DNA from: Lentibacter algarum | Lineage (GTDB): Bacteria; Pseudomonadota; Alphaproteobacteria; Rhodobacterales; Rhodobacteraceae | Direction of reading: 5' to 3' | DNA length: 64,000 nt | NCBI RefSeq assembly: GCF_018860975.1 | Contig: NZ_JAHKQI010000002.1 | Span: 124,001 to 188,000, forward strand | Program-made: the position numbers and the translations under genes | Shown here: positions 53,605-61,573 of the stretch, in pieces | Position numbering within the stretch: the first letter of the stretch is position 1 | Layout: each line of letters begins with the position of its first letter | The notes under the pieces: generated by a model | Told to the model about the DNA's origin: nothing | The model's input: the letters and a program-made list of their open reading frames with translations, nothing else | Databases searched by the model: none

Positions 53605-54093
53605 TTACTCTTCTTCCTGTTCGGGGGCCGGGATGTCGAAATCGGTCTTTTGCGCGGCGTTCGCCAAGACCTTGATCGACTTGTAGATAACGGCCAGCTC
53701 GTCTTCGGTGAGTGTCGCCACCAGATGCCGCTGGCGTTCGTCCAGCACGGGTCCAAGGCGCTCGTGAGCCTTGCGCGCTTTGTCGGTCAACTCGATCACA
53801 TGCTGGCGTTTGTCATTTTCATAGGGGTGAAGCACCACGTAGCCCTTTTGCTCAAGGGCTCCAAGCATCTTGCTGAACTGGCTTTTGTCGATCCCGGTCG
53901 CCTTGCGCACCGGCGTTGTGGTGTTTTCGATGCCAAGCGCGACAACCCGAACGATCCGCCATTGGGCAAGATTCAGATCACCATAGGCAGAAATGATGAC
54001 CTTTGCCTGCGCGTTCAGCGCCGAGTGCAATTGCGCGATCTGGAAGGGCAGCAGCAGGCCCAATCTGATCGCGCTTTCATCCGAATTCGTCAT
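53605..54093 (-). CDS. MarR-family transcriptional regulator
   Basis: 163-aa winged-helix repressor. Recognition region: LNLAQWRIVRVVALG, VRKATGIDKSQFSKMLGALEQKGYV and the wing KRQHVIELTDKA. ATG 54093 follows AAGGA by 8 nt; the frame to 54192 would read through the palindrome and is not used. It heads the sulfatase/FGE operon and diverges from tctC, with a perfect palindrome between them. It probably represses both operons until the sulfated substrate or a product binds. Confidence 0.93.
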   Translation of the reverse strand: MTNSDESAIRLGLLLPFQIAQLHSALNAQAKVIISAYGDLNLAQWRIVRVVALGIENTTTPVRKATGIDKSQFSKMLGALEQKGYVVLHPYENDKRQHVIELTDKARKAHERLGPVLDERQRHLVATLTEDELAVIYKSIKVLANAAQKTDFDIPAPEQEEE

Positions 54094-54114
54094 TTTCACA
54101 ATCCTTCGCTTCAC

Positions 54115-54131
54115 CTGAATTTTTATCAGGT
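54115..54131. repeat. short inverted repeat in the marR-tctC region
   Basis: CCTGA and TCAGG flank a 7-nt AT-rich centre (CCTGAATTTTTATCAGG). It lies 2 bp from the larger palindrome and may be a promoter-proximal second operator half-site pair. Confidence 0.35.
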
Positions 54132-54133
54132 TA

Positions 54134-54167
54134 GTGGAAAAGTCAACTTGATTGTTGACTTTTCCAC
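54134..54167. promoter_or_regulatory. perfect palindrome, candidate MarR operator
   Basis: Arms GTGGAAAAGTCAAC (54134-54147) and GTTGACTTTTCCAC (54154-54167) are exact inverted copies of 14 bp around TTGATT. It lies 40 bp before the marR start and 51 bp before tctC, the right place to control both transcripts. GTTGAC-like and TTGACT segments could also serve as -35 boxes. Confidence 0.7.
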
Positions 54168-54218
54168 CTTTTTGCGCGACATGTGACGCCAACGAATTTG
54201 TGCTTCAGGGAGGAAAAC

Positions 54219-55166
54219 ATGAAGAAGTTGCTTAAATCTGCGGTGGTTGCCGCCACGATTCTCGGAACGTCTACGGCCGCATTTGCAGAGGACTGGACCC
54301 CGCCGGGCCCCATCAAGATGATCATCGCATTTGCCGCTGGTGGCGGTGCTGACACGCAGGCGCGATTGATCGCGGAAGAGCTTGAAGCGGCGCAAGGTTG
54401 GAAGGTTATCCCTGAGCAAGTCACTGGCAAGGGTGGGTTGAACGCTGTGAATGCAGTTAAAGATGCGCCTGCAGATGGCACAACAATCGCCATGATCGTA
54501 ACGAGCAGCCTTGGCTATAGCATGGTCGCCTCGAAAACGGGTTCACCACAGGACGTGACGCTGATCACCACAACCGCAGGCACGCAAATGGGGATCGTCG
54601 CGCTTGCCGACAAAGGCTGGAAAACGCTTGGTGACGTTATTGAAGCGGCCAAAGGCGGCCAAGAAATCCGTTTTGGAGTGATGACTCCGGCATTGGCTGA
54701 CATTGCCTATGTGATTGGCAAAGAAAACGGCGTCGACTTCAACATCATCTCGGTCAAGGGAGGCAAGGCTGTCACGAACGGCCTGAACGCTGGCGACATG
54801 GATATTGGTTTCGGTGCAGGCGTCCAGGCGAAAGCCGTAGCCGCAGGCGATATGGTCGAACTGGCCTCCGCACGCAGCGAACCGTTGAAGAACTCGCCCG
54901 ACGCCCCGCTTCTGTCCGATTATGGTGTCGACTTCGTGAGTGAACTTGCGTTCTTGTTTGTGGGTCCAAAGGATATGGATCCTGCAGCGCGCGCTGCAAT
55001 TGCATCTGCAATCGCCGAGGTTGCAACCAAAGAAGGCGGCAAGGCCAATGCCTTCCTCATGAAAGGTTTTGGCGGAGCAATGATCCTCACCGGAGAAGAG
55101 CTTGAAGCCACAGTTCAGGATGCATACGACTCCTCAGGCGCACTGATCGCGGCAGCCGCTGACTAA
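54219..55166 (+). CDS. tctC: tripartite tricarboxylate transporter substrate-binding protein
   Basis: 315-aa periplasmic binding protein (Bug/TctC family): signal peptide MKKLLKSAVVAATILGTST with cleavage after AFA, then GPIKMIIAFAAGGGADTQAR, the usual ligand-loop start. GGGAGG lies directly upstream of ATG 54219. It captures a carboxylate, here probably sulfated, for TctB and TctA, whose genes follow. Controlled by the adjacent palindrome. Confidence 0.94.
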   Translation: MKKLLKSAVVAATILGTSTAAFAEDWTPPGPIKMIIAFAAGGGADTQARLIAEELEAAQGWKVIPEQVTGKGGLNAVNAVKDAPADGTTIAMIVTSSLGYSMVASKTGSPQDVTLITTTAGTQMGIVALADKGWKTLGDVIEAAKGGQEIRFGVMTPALADIAYVIGKENGVDFNIISVKGGKAVTNGLNAGDMDIGFGAGVQAKAVAAGDMVELASARSEPLKNSPDAPLLSDYGVDFVSELAFLFVGPKDMDPAARAAIASAIAEVATKEGGKANAFLMKGFGGAMILTGEELEATVQDAYDSSGALIAAAAD

Positions 55167-55238
55167 GGCCCCTCTACTCAGATCGCGGGCGGCGTTCGCG
55201 CCATCCGCTCCCCCCCTCAGTCAACCAATGAGTTCGAT

Positions 55239-55781
55239 ATGCGAAACCTCTCTGCCCGCACGGCACTGGGTCTGGGCTGTATTGCCTTCGCTCTGATCCT
55301 TGCCTTCATCTGGATACCCCTCGACACCGAGACCTGGCTGGTCGAACGCAAACGTGGCCGTTACATCGTCGGTGACAGTCTTGCTCCGACACTGGCTGCG
55401 GGTTTCATTCTGATGGCAGGTGTGATGCTGCTGTTTGAACGACACTCGCCTGACTATCACCCTTCTCGACAAAATCTGGTATTCATCGGGGCGATTTCGA
55501 TCGTCGGCGTCATTGGCATCCTGCTGATGCGTTGGGCCGGGCCTGTTGCCGCCAGTCTGGTTGCGGCCGAGGAATACAGGCTTCTTCGCGACACCGCGCC
55601 CTGGAAATATATCGGTTTTGTGCTTGGAGGCGGTACGATGGTCTTCTGTATCGTGGCCTTTGTCGAACAGCGTGCAACATGGCGCGCATTGTGGGTCACG
55701 CTGGTGGCTGTCATCGGCATCATCGTTCTTTATGACCTGCCGTTTGACGACGTTCTTCTGCCACCGAATGGGGATGTCTGA
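55239..55781 (+). CDS. tctB: tripartite tricarboxylate transporter small membrane protein
   Basis: 180-aa protein with four predicted membrane helices (first LGLGCIAFALILAFIWIPL), matching TctB size and layout. Its stop shares one base with the tctA start (TGATG). It bridges the binding protein and the large permease. TctB proteins are poorly conserved, so the call rests mainly on position and topology. Confidence 0.88.
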   Translation: MRNLSARTALGLGCIAFALILAFIWIPLDTETWLVERKRGRYIVGDSLAPTLAAGFILMAGVMLLFERHSPDYHPSRQNLVFIGAISIVGVIGILLMRWAGPVAASLVAAEEYRLLRDTAPWKYIGFVLGGGTMVFCIVAFVEQRATWRALWVTLVAVIGIIVLYDLPFDDVLLPPNGDV

Positions 55782-57379
55782 TGACCGATTTGGGCACCCT
55801 CGACTATATTTGGCTTGGCATACTCGCGGTCTTTCAGGGACCCGAGGCATTCTCTCTCCTTGGCGTTTCTGTCTCGATCACCGTGATGATGGTGGCCTTC
55901 GGTCTGATCCTCGGGATCATTGTGGGTGCAACGCCGGGGTTGGGCGGTGTCATCGCTATGGCCATTTCCCTGCCCATCCTGATTTCGATTTTCGGGTTCA
56001 ACTCAGACGCGCTGTTGCCCGTTCTCGGCTTCCTGATCGGCGTCATGAAAGGATCTACCGTCGGAGGGGCGGTTCCGGCGATCCTGTTTAACACGCCCGG
56101 AACACCCGACGCCTATATGACCACGCTTGACGGCTATCCGATGGCCAAGTCCGGCAAGGCGCGCAAAGCACTCAAGATCTCGCATTTCTCCTCGGTCACG
56201 GGCGACACATTTTCAGATATCGTGCTGATCGTCTGTGCGCCTTTCCTGGCGATCCTGGTCGAAACCTATCTGGACCTTCCCGAGAAGACGGCGCTCCTGA
56301 TCCTGTCGCTCAGCTTTATTGCAGCCGTGGTAGGCGGGTCTGCGGCCAAGGGTCTGTTGAGCTGCGGGCTGGGACTTTTGGCCGTCTATATAGGTACCGG
56401 TGAAGACTTTTACCCCCGCCTCAGCTTTGGCAGTGCCGCGCTTTCGGACGGAATCCCGATTACGGCTGCGGTCATTGGTGTGCTCGTCATCGGGGCAATT
56501 TTCACCGAGCTAGAAAACCTTTGGCACCAAAAGCGCCACACCGGGGCAATCGAAGTCGCCAAGGACGAAGGGGACCAGCGACTGCACTGGGCCGATATTC
56601 GCCAGATATTTCCCCATATTGGTCGCTCGGCCATTATCGGCACGATCATTGGGGCACTTCCCGGGGTCGGTTCGACGCTTGCCGCCACCATCGGATACGC
56701 GACCGGAAAACGGATTTATGCAAAGAAGAAAAAGCCCGAAGACCCCGAGTTCGGACAGGGTGCGCCCGAGGGTATCGCCGCCACCGAGGCCGCGAATTCC
56801 TCGGTTTCCGGCGCGAACCTGATTCCCGTCCTGTCGCTTGGTATCCCCGGCAATACGGCCGCCGTTTTCTTGATCCTCGCCGCGGAATCCATCGGCGGGT
56901 TCAACCCGGGGCCTGCGGTTTTCAAGTTCTCGTCAGACCTGAACCCCGAGCTGGTGATCGCATTCGGTCTATTCACGACCATGATCCTTGCCAATCTTTT
57001 GAACTGGACGGTCGGCGGGGTTTTCATGAGGTCACTTGGCGCCCTGGTGCGTATCCCGAAACAGTATCTATTGCCGGTTGTCCTGCTGCTGACCCTCGCG
57101 TCCCTGTACGTTCAGGAAACCTCGATGAGCGCGATCTGGTTCGCCTTCGGGTTCGGCATCCTTGGTTACTTCATGATGCGCTTTGCGATCTCACCACTGC
57201 CCTTCGTGATCGGGTTCGTTCTGGGCGGGCGCATTGAAGACACCGCACGGCAGGCGTTTTCCGCAACCGGAGGCGACCCTTGGTTCCTCCTCAAAAGCCC
57301 GATCGCGGCGGCGTTCATCCTGTGCGCCTTCGCCGTGATCTTTCTTTCTCTCCGCAAGCCAAAGGTAGACATCACATGA
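55781..57379 (+). CDS. tctA: tripartite tricarboxylate transporter large permease
   Basis: 532-aa polytopic permease with the TctA hallmarks: GATPGLGGVIAMAISLPI near residue 48 and GALPGVGSTLAATIGYATGKR near 292, plus LSLGIPGNTAAVFLILA. It imports the substrate with an ion gradient. Overlaps the sulfatase gene by ATGA, tying uptake directly to desulfation. Confidence 0.95.
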   Translation: MTDLGTLDYIWLGILAVFQGPEAFSLLGVSVSITVMMVAFGLILGIIVGATPGLGGVIAMAISLPILISIFGFNSDALLPVLGFLIGVMKGSTVGGAVPAILFNTPGTPDAYMTTLDGYPMAKSGKARKALKISHFSSVTGDTFSDIVLIVCAPFLAILVETYLDLPEKTALLILSLSFIAAVVGGSAAKGLLSCGLGLLAVYIGTGEDFYPRLSFGSAALSDGIPITAAVIGVLVIGAIFTELENLWHQKRHTGAIEVAKDEGDQRLHWADIRQIFPHIGRSAIIGTIIGALPGVGSTLAATIGYATGKRIYAKKKKPEDPEFGQGAPEGIAATEAANSSVSGANLIPVLSLGIPGNTAAVFLILAAESIGGFNPGPAVFKFSSDLNPELVIAFGLFTTMILANLLNWTVGGVFMRSLGALVRIPKQYLLPVVLLLTLASLYVQETSMSAIWFAFGFGILGYFMMRFAISPLPFVIGFVLGGRIEDTARQAFSATGGDPWFLLKSPIAAAFILCAFAVIFLSLRKPKVDIT

Positions 57380-58890
57380 CACGCCCAAACATCCTATTCA
57401 TCACGTCCGACCAGCAGCGCGGCGATTGCTATGGTTTTCGGGGCCGCAATGTCTACACCCCGCATCTGGACATGCTGGCCGCCGAAGGCACCAGCCTTGA
57501 AACGGTTGTGACACCCTGCGTGGTCTGCCAGCCCGCGCGGGCCTCAATCCTGACAGGTCTGTTGCCACGTACCCATGGCGTGCACGACAACGGGATCGAT
57601 CTGGATCCGGAACTGGGTGAAAAGGGATTTGCGGCTTCGCTGTCTGCGGCGGGTTATCACACGGCCAAGATAGGCAAAGCGCATTTTGCGACCTATCACA
57701 CCTTTGGAGACAGCGACACGGTCGAGTCCATTCCGGGTTCGGCCAAAGTGCCAGAGGGGTGGCGCGGGCCCTATATGGGCTTCGATCATGCGGAACTCGT
57801 CCACATCGGCCACAATTGGTGGCTTCCTGAGAAACCACCCGCCGGGCTGGCCTATGAAGAATGGTATTACGGCGATGGTCGGGGCGAACAGAAAAACAAG
57901 CTGCTTTGGGAAAGCCATCGCGATCACAAGGATGCACCGCAGGTCTGGTCGTCCAAACTGCCCGTAGCTTATCACAATTCAACCTGGATTGCCGATCGTG
58001 CCATAGATTTCATCAAGCAGGACCATGACAAACCGTTCTGTATGTGGGTGTCATTCCCCGACCCGCACCACCCCTTTGACTGCCCCGAACCATGGGCCTC
58101 GCTGCACAAGCCGGAAGACGTGGACCTGCCAGAACACCGAACGCGCGACTTCGAAGGCCGCCCGTGGTGGCACAAGGCAGCGGTCGAGACCAAGATCGAA
58201 GGCAAGGGCGCCGAGGTCCGCACCAGCTATTCGCGCTATCCGGAAATACCGGATGAGCACCTGCGCGAGGTGATCGCCAATACCTATGGTCAGCTGTCGC
58301 TGATCGACCATTCAGTGGGGCGTATCATCGCCGAACTGGAAGCACAGGGTTTGGCGGATAACACCTATATCGTCTACACCGCCGACCATGGAGATTGGCT
58401 GGGCGACCATGGCTTGGTTCTGAAAGGGCCGATGCCGTTTGAAGGGCTGTTGAATGTCCGCGCCATCGTGAAAGGCCCCGATGTCCCCGTCGGAAAAGTC
58501 AGCTTTGAGCCGCTCTCGACACTTGATCTGGGCGCGACCTTCATGGATTGGGCGGGGGCAGACAGCCTGATGGATATACACGGACAGTCCATGCGCGATG
58601 TGATCTCGGGGGACGGCACACGCGAGGCCGCAATGAGCGAGTGGGAACTTCTGCCCGGTCGCGTGGGTGTTGGCCTGTCTCTTCGCACCGTGCGCAGCAA
58701 AACGGCCAAGCTGACCGTGGACCTGCAATCCGGTGCGGGAGAGATGTATGATCTGGAGAATGATCCGCATGAGCTTCGCAACGTGTTTGATGACCCCGAC
58801 TACGCATCGATCAAGGCTGATCTGACCGAGATCCTGATGTCGCGCCCGGACGATATGCGGCCCAATCAGGTGCCGGTGGGAATGGCCTAA
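57376..58890 (+). CDS. type I sulfatase coupled to TctABC
   Basis: 504-aa sulfatase. Formylglycine site Cys51 in CVVCQPARASILTG (CxPxR); Asp12-Gln13 (SDQQRG) and ADHGDWLGDHGL provide metal ligands. No signal peptide, so it is cytosolic. Distinct from the sulfatase at 52156 in sequence and length. Because its start overlaps the tctA stop, it is likely to act on the transported compound. The shared FGE at 48661 would mature it. Confidence 0.94.
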   Translation: MTRPNILFITSDQQRGDCYGFRGRNVYTPHLDMLAAEGTSLETVVTPCVVCQPARASILTGLLPRTHGVHDNGIDLDPELGEKGFAASLSAAGYHTAKIGKAHFATYHTFGDSDTVESIPGSAKVPEGWRGPYMGFDHAELVHIGHNWWLPEKPPAGLAYEEWYYGDGRGEQKNKLLWESHRDHKDAPQVWSSKLPVAYHNSTWIADRAIDFIKQDHDKPFCMWVSFPDPHHPFDCPEPWASLHKPEDVDLPEHRTRDFEGRPWWHKAAVETKIEGKGAEVRTSYSRYPEIPDEHLREVIANTYGQLSLIDHSVGRIIAELEAQGLADNTYIVYTADHGDWLGDHGLVLKGPMPFEGLLNVRAIVKGPDVPVGKVSFEPLSTLDLGATFMDWAGADSLMDIHGQSMRDVISGDGTREAAMSEWELLPGRVGVGLSLRTVRSKTAKLTVDLQSGAGEMYDLENDPHELRNVFDDPDYASIKADLTEILMSRPDDMRPNQVPVGMA

Positions 58891-58902
58891 CGAGATCCCA
58901 AC

Positions 58903-59037
58903 TTGCCGACGATCACATCGTGCCGAGGTATTCGCCAGCTCTGCCAGCGGCGAATACCCAAAATGTTCCATGACTATGCGGAATTTGAATCTTACACGGT
59001 TTCGATGTTCCGCCGTAACGAAACCATTTTCGAATAG
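58903..59037 (+). pseudogene. remnant of an L-lactate dehydrogenase-like (LldD/FMN alpha-hydroxy acid) gene
   Basis: A 44-codon open stretch from TTG 58903 reads LPTIT, then IRQLCQRRIPKMFHDYAEFE and SYTVSMFRRNETIFE before TAG. This closely follows the N-terminus of LldD-type enzymes (RRVPKMFxDY...S.TE.T.R.N). The rest of the roughly 380-residue enzyme is not found downstream. It begins 12 bp after the sulfatase stop, so a hydroxy-acid dehydrogenase gene probably once ended this operon. Confidence 0.55.
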
Positions 59038-59638
59038 GTTCCGACCTGTTGACACGTTGGCGCCGTTGTGACCGGCATCCATACCCGCAGGAAGACGGCC
59101 AGTGAAGCGGCGCGGACACCTTTCGCCTTTGCGCCGGTAGGTGAGCTGGGCATCCGGAACGCCACCGGGAAAATCAAGGACAACTGTGGCAGAAAGTCCT
59201 ACACGAACTGTAGACAGCAGGAGGTAAATCTCTGCTTCTGAAAGAAGACCTGGACCAGCTTGCGCTCGCGGCAAATAACCGGTTGCCAGTCCTTGGTGTT
59301 TTTCTCTGCATACGTAAGGTGCCGAAAACTGCCGTTGGGGCCAACGCGGCGAACTAGTGCTAAGTCCCGCTCCTCGATAGCTGGTCGTGGTTGCAGCGAA
59401 TGGGCGGTTCGAAATTCGCGCCTCAGACTGGCTTTGAATGACCGGTCTGGCGACATCGGCTGCAACGCGGCGATGAGCGTGCCGCGCGTGCGAGCGGATG
59501 CTGCGTCAGCAAACACTCGGAAGGGTAACGGCTGCTTTGTCCGCGCTGAGGGCCTTTGCTTGGGTTGAAGGGAATGTCTGGTTTGGGCCAGATATACTTG
59601 ACCTTTCAGCCAGTGTTAAGCTGCGTTGGGTGCTGGTT
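59038..59638. other. intergenic gap after the lldD-like remnant
   Basis: About 600 bp without a recognisable intact gene. Overlapping ORFs of up to about 100 codons occur on both strands, but none shows a family motif or ribosome site. The stretch looks like decayed coding sequence at the junction between the sulfatase locus and the acyl-CoA operon. Confidence 0.4.
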
Positions 59639-60010
59639 TTATCCGAACACGAAAAAGCAGAGTTTGTTGCCATCAAAGTCACGCACGTAGGCGCCGTAGA
59701 AGCGGTCGGGGATGCGCTGGCCGGGGGCACCGTCGCAGGTTGCGCCGAGGGAGATTGCTTTGTTGTAGAGCGCTTCGGCTTCTTCTTTGCTGCTCGTCGG
59801 AAAGGCGACCATTGTGCCGTTGCCAGCGGTCGGGGCCTCTTTGTTGAAGGGTTCACAGACCGCCAGCATAGGCTCGCCGCGCTTGGTGCCGATGAAGGCG
59901 ATGCGGCCAGAGTCGATCACGACTTTGGCGCCTTGGGCTTCAAACAGGGAGGTGTAGAACTCTTTGGCGCGGGTCATGTCTGAAACGCCGAGTGTTGTAT
60001 ATCCGATCAT
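59639..60010 (-). CDS. VOC (glyoxalase/bleomycin resistance) family protein
   Basis: 123-aa single-unit VOC protein: GYTTLGVSDMTRAKEFYTSLF at the start and DRFYGAYVRDFDGNKLCFFVF at the end, with a metal-type Glu/His pattern only partly kept. Function within the family cannot be chosen from sequence. Last gene of the - strand acyl-CoA operon, 18 bp after an SDR gene. Confidence 0.9.
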   Translation of the reverse strand: MIGYTTLGVSDMTRAKEFYTSLFEAQGAKVVIDSGRIAFIGTKRGEPMLAVCEPFNKEAPTAGNGTMVAFPTSSKEEAEALYNKAISLGATCDGAPGQRIPDRFYGAYVRDFDGNKLCFFVFG

Positions 60011-60028
60011 AGGGGTCGTCCTTTTTCT

Positions 60029-60802
60029 TTAGGTTTCAATCTCGCCAAAGCGGCGGTTGAGTTTGCGCATGCCGCCGATCCAGCGGTCGTAGTTGTCGGT
60101 TTTGGCGCGCATGTAGTTGATGACTTCTTTATGCGGCAGAACCAAAAACTCCTCAGCGCGGATAGTCTGCACGCAGGCTTCTGCTACGGGCTCCGGCTCC
60201 ATCATTCCGTCGATGGCGGCGACGTGGTCTTCGTGGCCGCGTGTCATCTCGGTGCGCACGGCTTGCGGGCAAAGGACACTGACTTTGATACCTTGGTCGC
60301 CATATGTCATTGCCAGCCATTCGGCCAAACCGACAGCGGCGTGCTTTGTGACGCCGTAGGGGGCCGAGCCGACTTGGTTGAGCAGACCTGCCGCCGAGGA
60401 GGTGTTGAGCAAGTAGCCACCGCCACGCGCCGACATGAGCGGCACGAGGGCACGGGCGGCCCAGACGTGTGACATCACGTTGATGTCCCAGATACGCTGC
60501 CAGTCGTCGTCAGGAACCTCAACGCCGCCAGCAACAGAGATGCCAGCGTTGGAGCAGAAGAGATCAATCGGGCCGATGTCGCGCTCGACGGTTTCGATCA
60601 GTTGCACGATCTCGTCTGCAACGCCGACATTGACGCCGTAAGCTGTGCCGCCGATCTCGCTCGCTGTCGCCTGTGCGCCCTCAAGGTTGAGGTCAACACA
60701 AGCGATGTGCTTGGCGCCCTCGGCGGCGAAGCGTTGGCACATGGCCTGCCCAATGCCGCTGGCCGCGCCTGTCACGACGATGATTTTGCCTTTAAGCTCC
60801 AT
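60029..60802 (-). CDS. short-chain dehydrogenase/reductase
   Basis: 257-aa SDR: GAASGIG at residues 13-19, SNAGIS near 88 and active-site YGVTKHA (Tyr, Lys). Ends RWIGGMRKLNRRFGEIET, which together with NYMRAKTDNYDRWI is typical of SDRs in acyl-CoA clusters. Three bases from the next SDR gene, so co-transcribed. Likely oxidises a hydroxyacyl intermediate. Confidence 0.92.
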   Translation of the reverse strand: MELKGKIIVVTGAASGIGQAMCQRFAAEGAKHIACVDLNLEGAQATASEIGGTAYGVNVGVADEIVQLIETVERDIGPIDLFCSNAGISVAGGVEVPDDDWQRIWDINVMSHVWAARALVPLMSARGGGYLLNTSSAAGLLNQVGSAPYGVTKHAAVGLAEWLAMTYGDQGIKVSVLCPQAVRTEMTRGHEDHVAAIDGMMEPEPVAEACVQTIRAEEFLVLPHKEVINYMRAKTDNYDRWIGGMRKLNRRFGEIET

Positions 60803-60805
60803 GCC

Positions 60806-61573
60806 TCAGCTCCACATGCTTGAGCCGCCGCAGACGGTGAGCGCCTGTCCGGTCATGTATTTGCTGGCGTCAGAGCCAAGGAATACAGCAAGGCCTGCAA
60901 AGTCGTCAGGCTCGCCCAAACGCTGGAGCGGGATGGCCTTTGAGTATTTCTCCTCAACGCCTGGTTTGTCCCAAAGCTCGCGGGCGAAGTCGGTTTTGAC
61001 CAGCCCGGGGCAGATCGCGTTAAAGCGGATGCCTTTCGGGCCGAGCTCGGCCGCTAAGTTGCGCACGAGGCCGATGAGTGCGAGCTTTGACATGCCGTAG
61101 GTTCCCAGTGTGTCGGAAGCCCTAAACGCGCCGATCGAGGAGGTGAACATCATCGAGCCGCCTTTGCCTTCCATGTCGGGCGCGACCATTTTCGCCAGCC
61201 AGAGGTTTGACTGCACATTGGCGTTCATGGTGCGCTCGTAGGCCTCATCGGAGATGCCGGTGATCGGGCCGTAGTAGGGGTTCACACCTGCATTGCCGAC
61301 GACGATGTCGATAGGGCCAGCAACCTCATGCGTTTTGTCGACCAGCGCTTGCAGGCTGTCTTTGTGCACGATGTTTGAGGCAATGCCATGGGCGCGCTTG
61401 CCGCCCACTGCTTCGTTGATTTGCGCGGCGGCGGCGTCAAGCTCGTCTTGGGTGCGCGACGATATCACCACTGTCGCACCGTGCTTGGCGAGGCCGAGGG
61501 CCATCTCGTAACCCATGCCTTTGGATGCGCCTGTGAGCAGCGCGACTTTGCCTGTCAGATCAAACAAGTTCAT
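60806..61573 (-). CDS. short-chain dehydrogenase/reductase
   Basis: 255-aa classical SDR: TGASKGMGYEMALGLAKHG, VGNAGVNPYYG and active-site YGMSKLA; the C-terminus MTGQALTVCGGSSMW is the usual final strand. Overlaps the acyl-CoA dehydrogenase stop by 4 bp (ATGA). It resembles the LvaD/ACAD-cluster SDRs in context only. Probably an NAD(P)-dependent hydroxyacyl dehydrogenase of the pathway. Confidence 0.92.
   Translation of the reverse strand: MNLFDLTGKVALLTGASKGMGYEMALGLAKHGATVVISSRTQDELDAAAAQINEAVGGKRAHGIASNIVHKDSLQALVDKTHEVAGPIDIVVGNAGVNPYYGPITGISDEAYERTMNANVQSNLWLAKMVAPDMEGKGGSMMFTSSIGAFRASDTLGTYGMSKLALIGLVRNLAAELGPKGIRFNAICPGLVKTDFARELWDKPGVEEKYSKAIPLQRLGEPDDFAGLAVFLGSDASKYMTGQALTVCGGSSMWS

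Noticed and set aside
52810-54186. 458-codon + strand ORF
   Set aside because: Antisense to the sulfatase and MarR genes, with no domain signature; the - strand genes have clear catalytic motifs.
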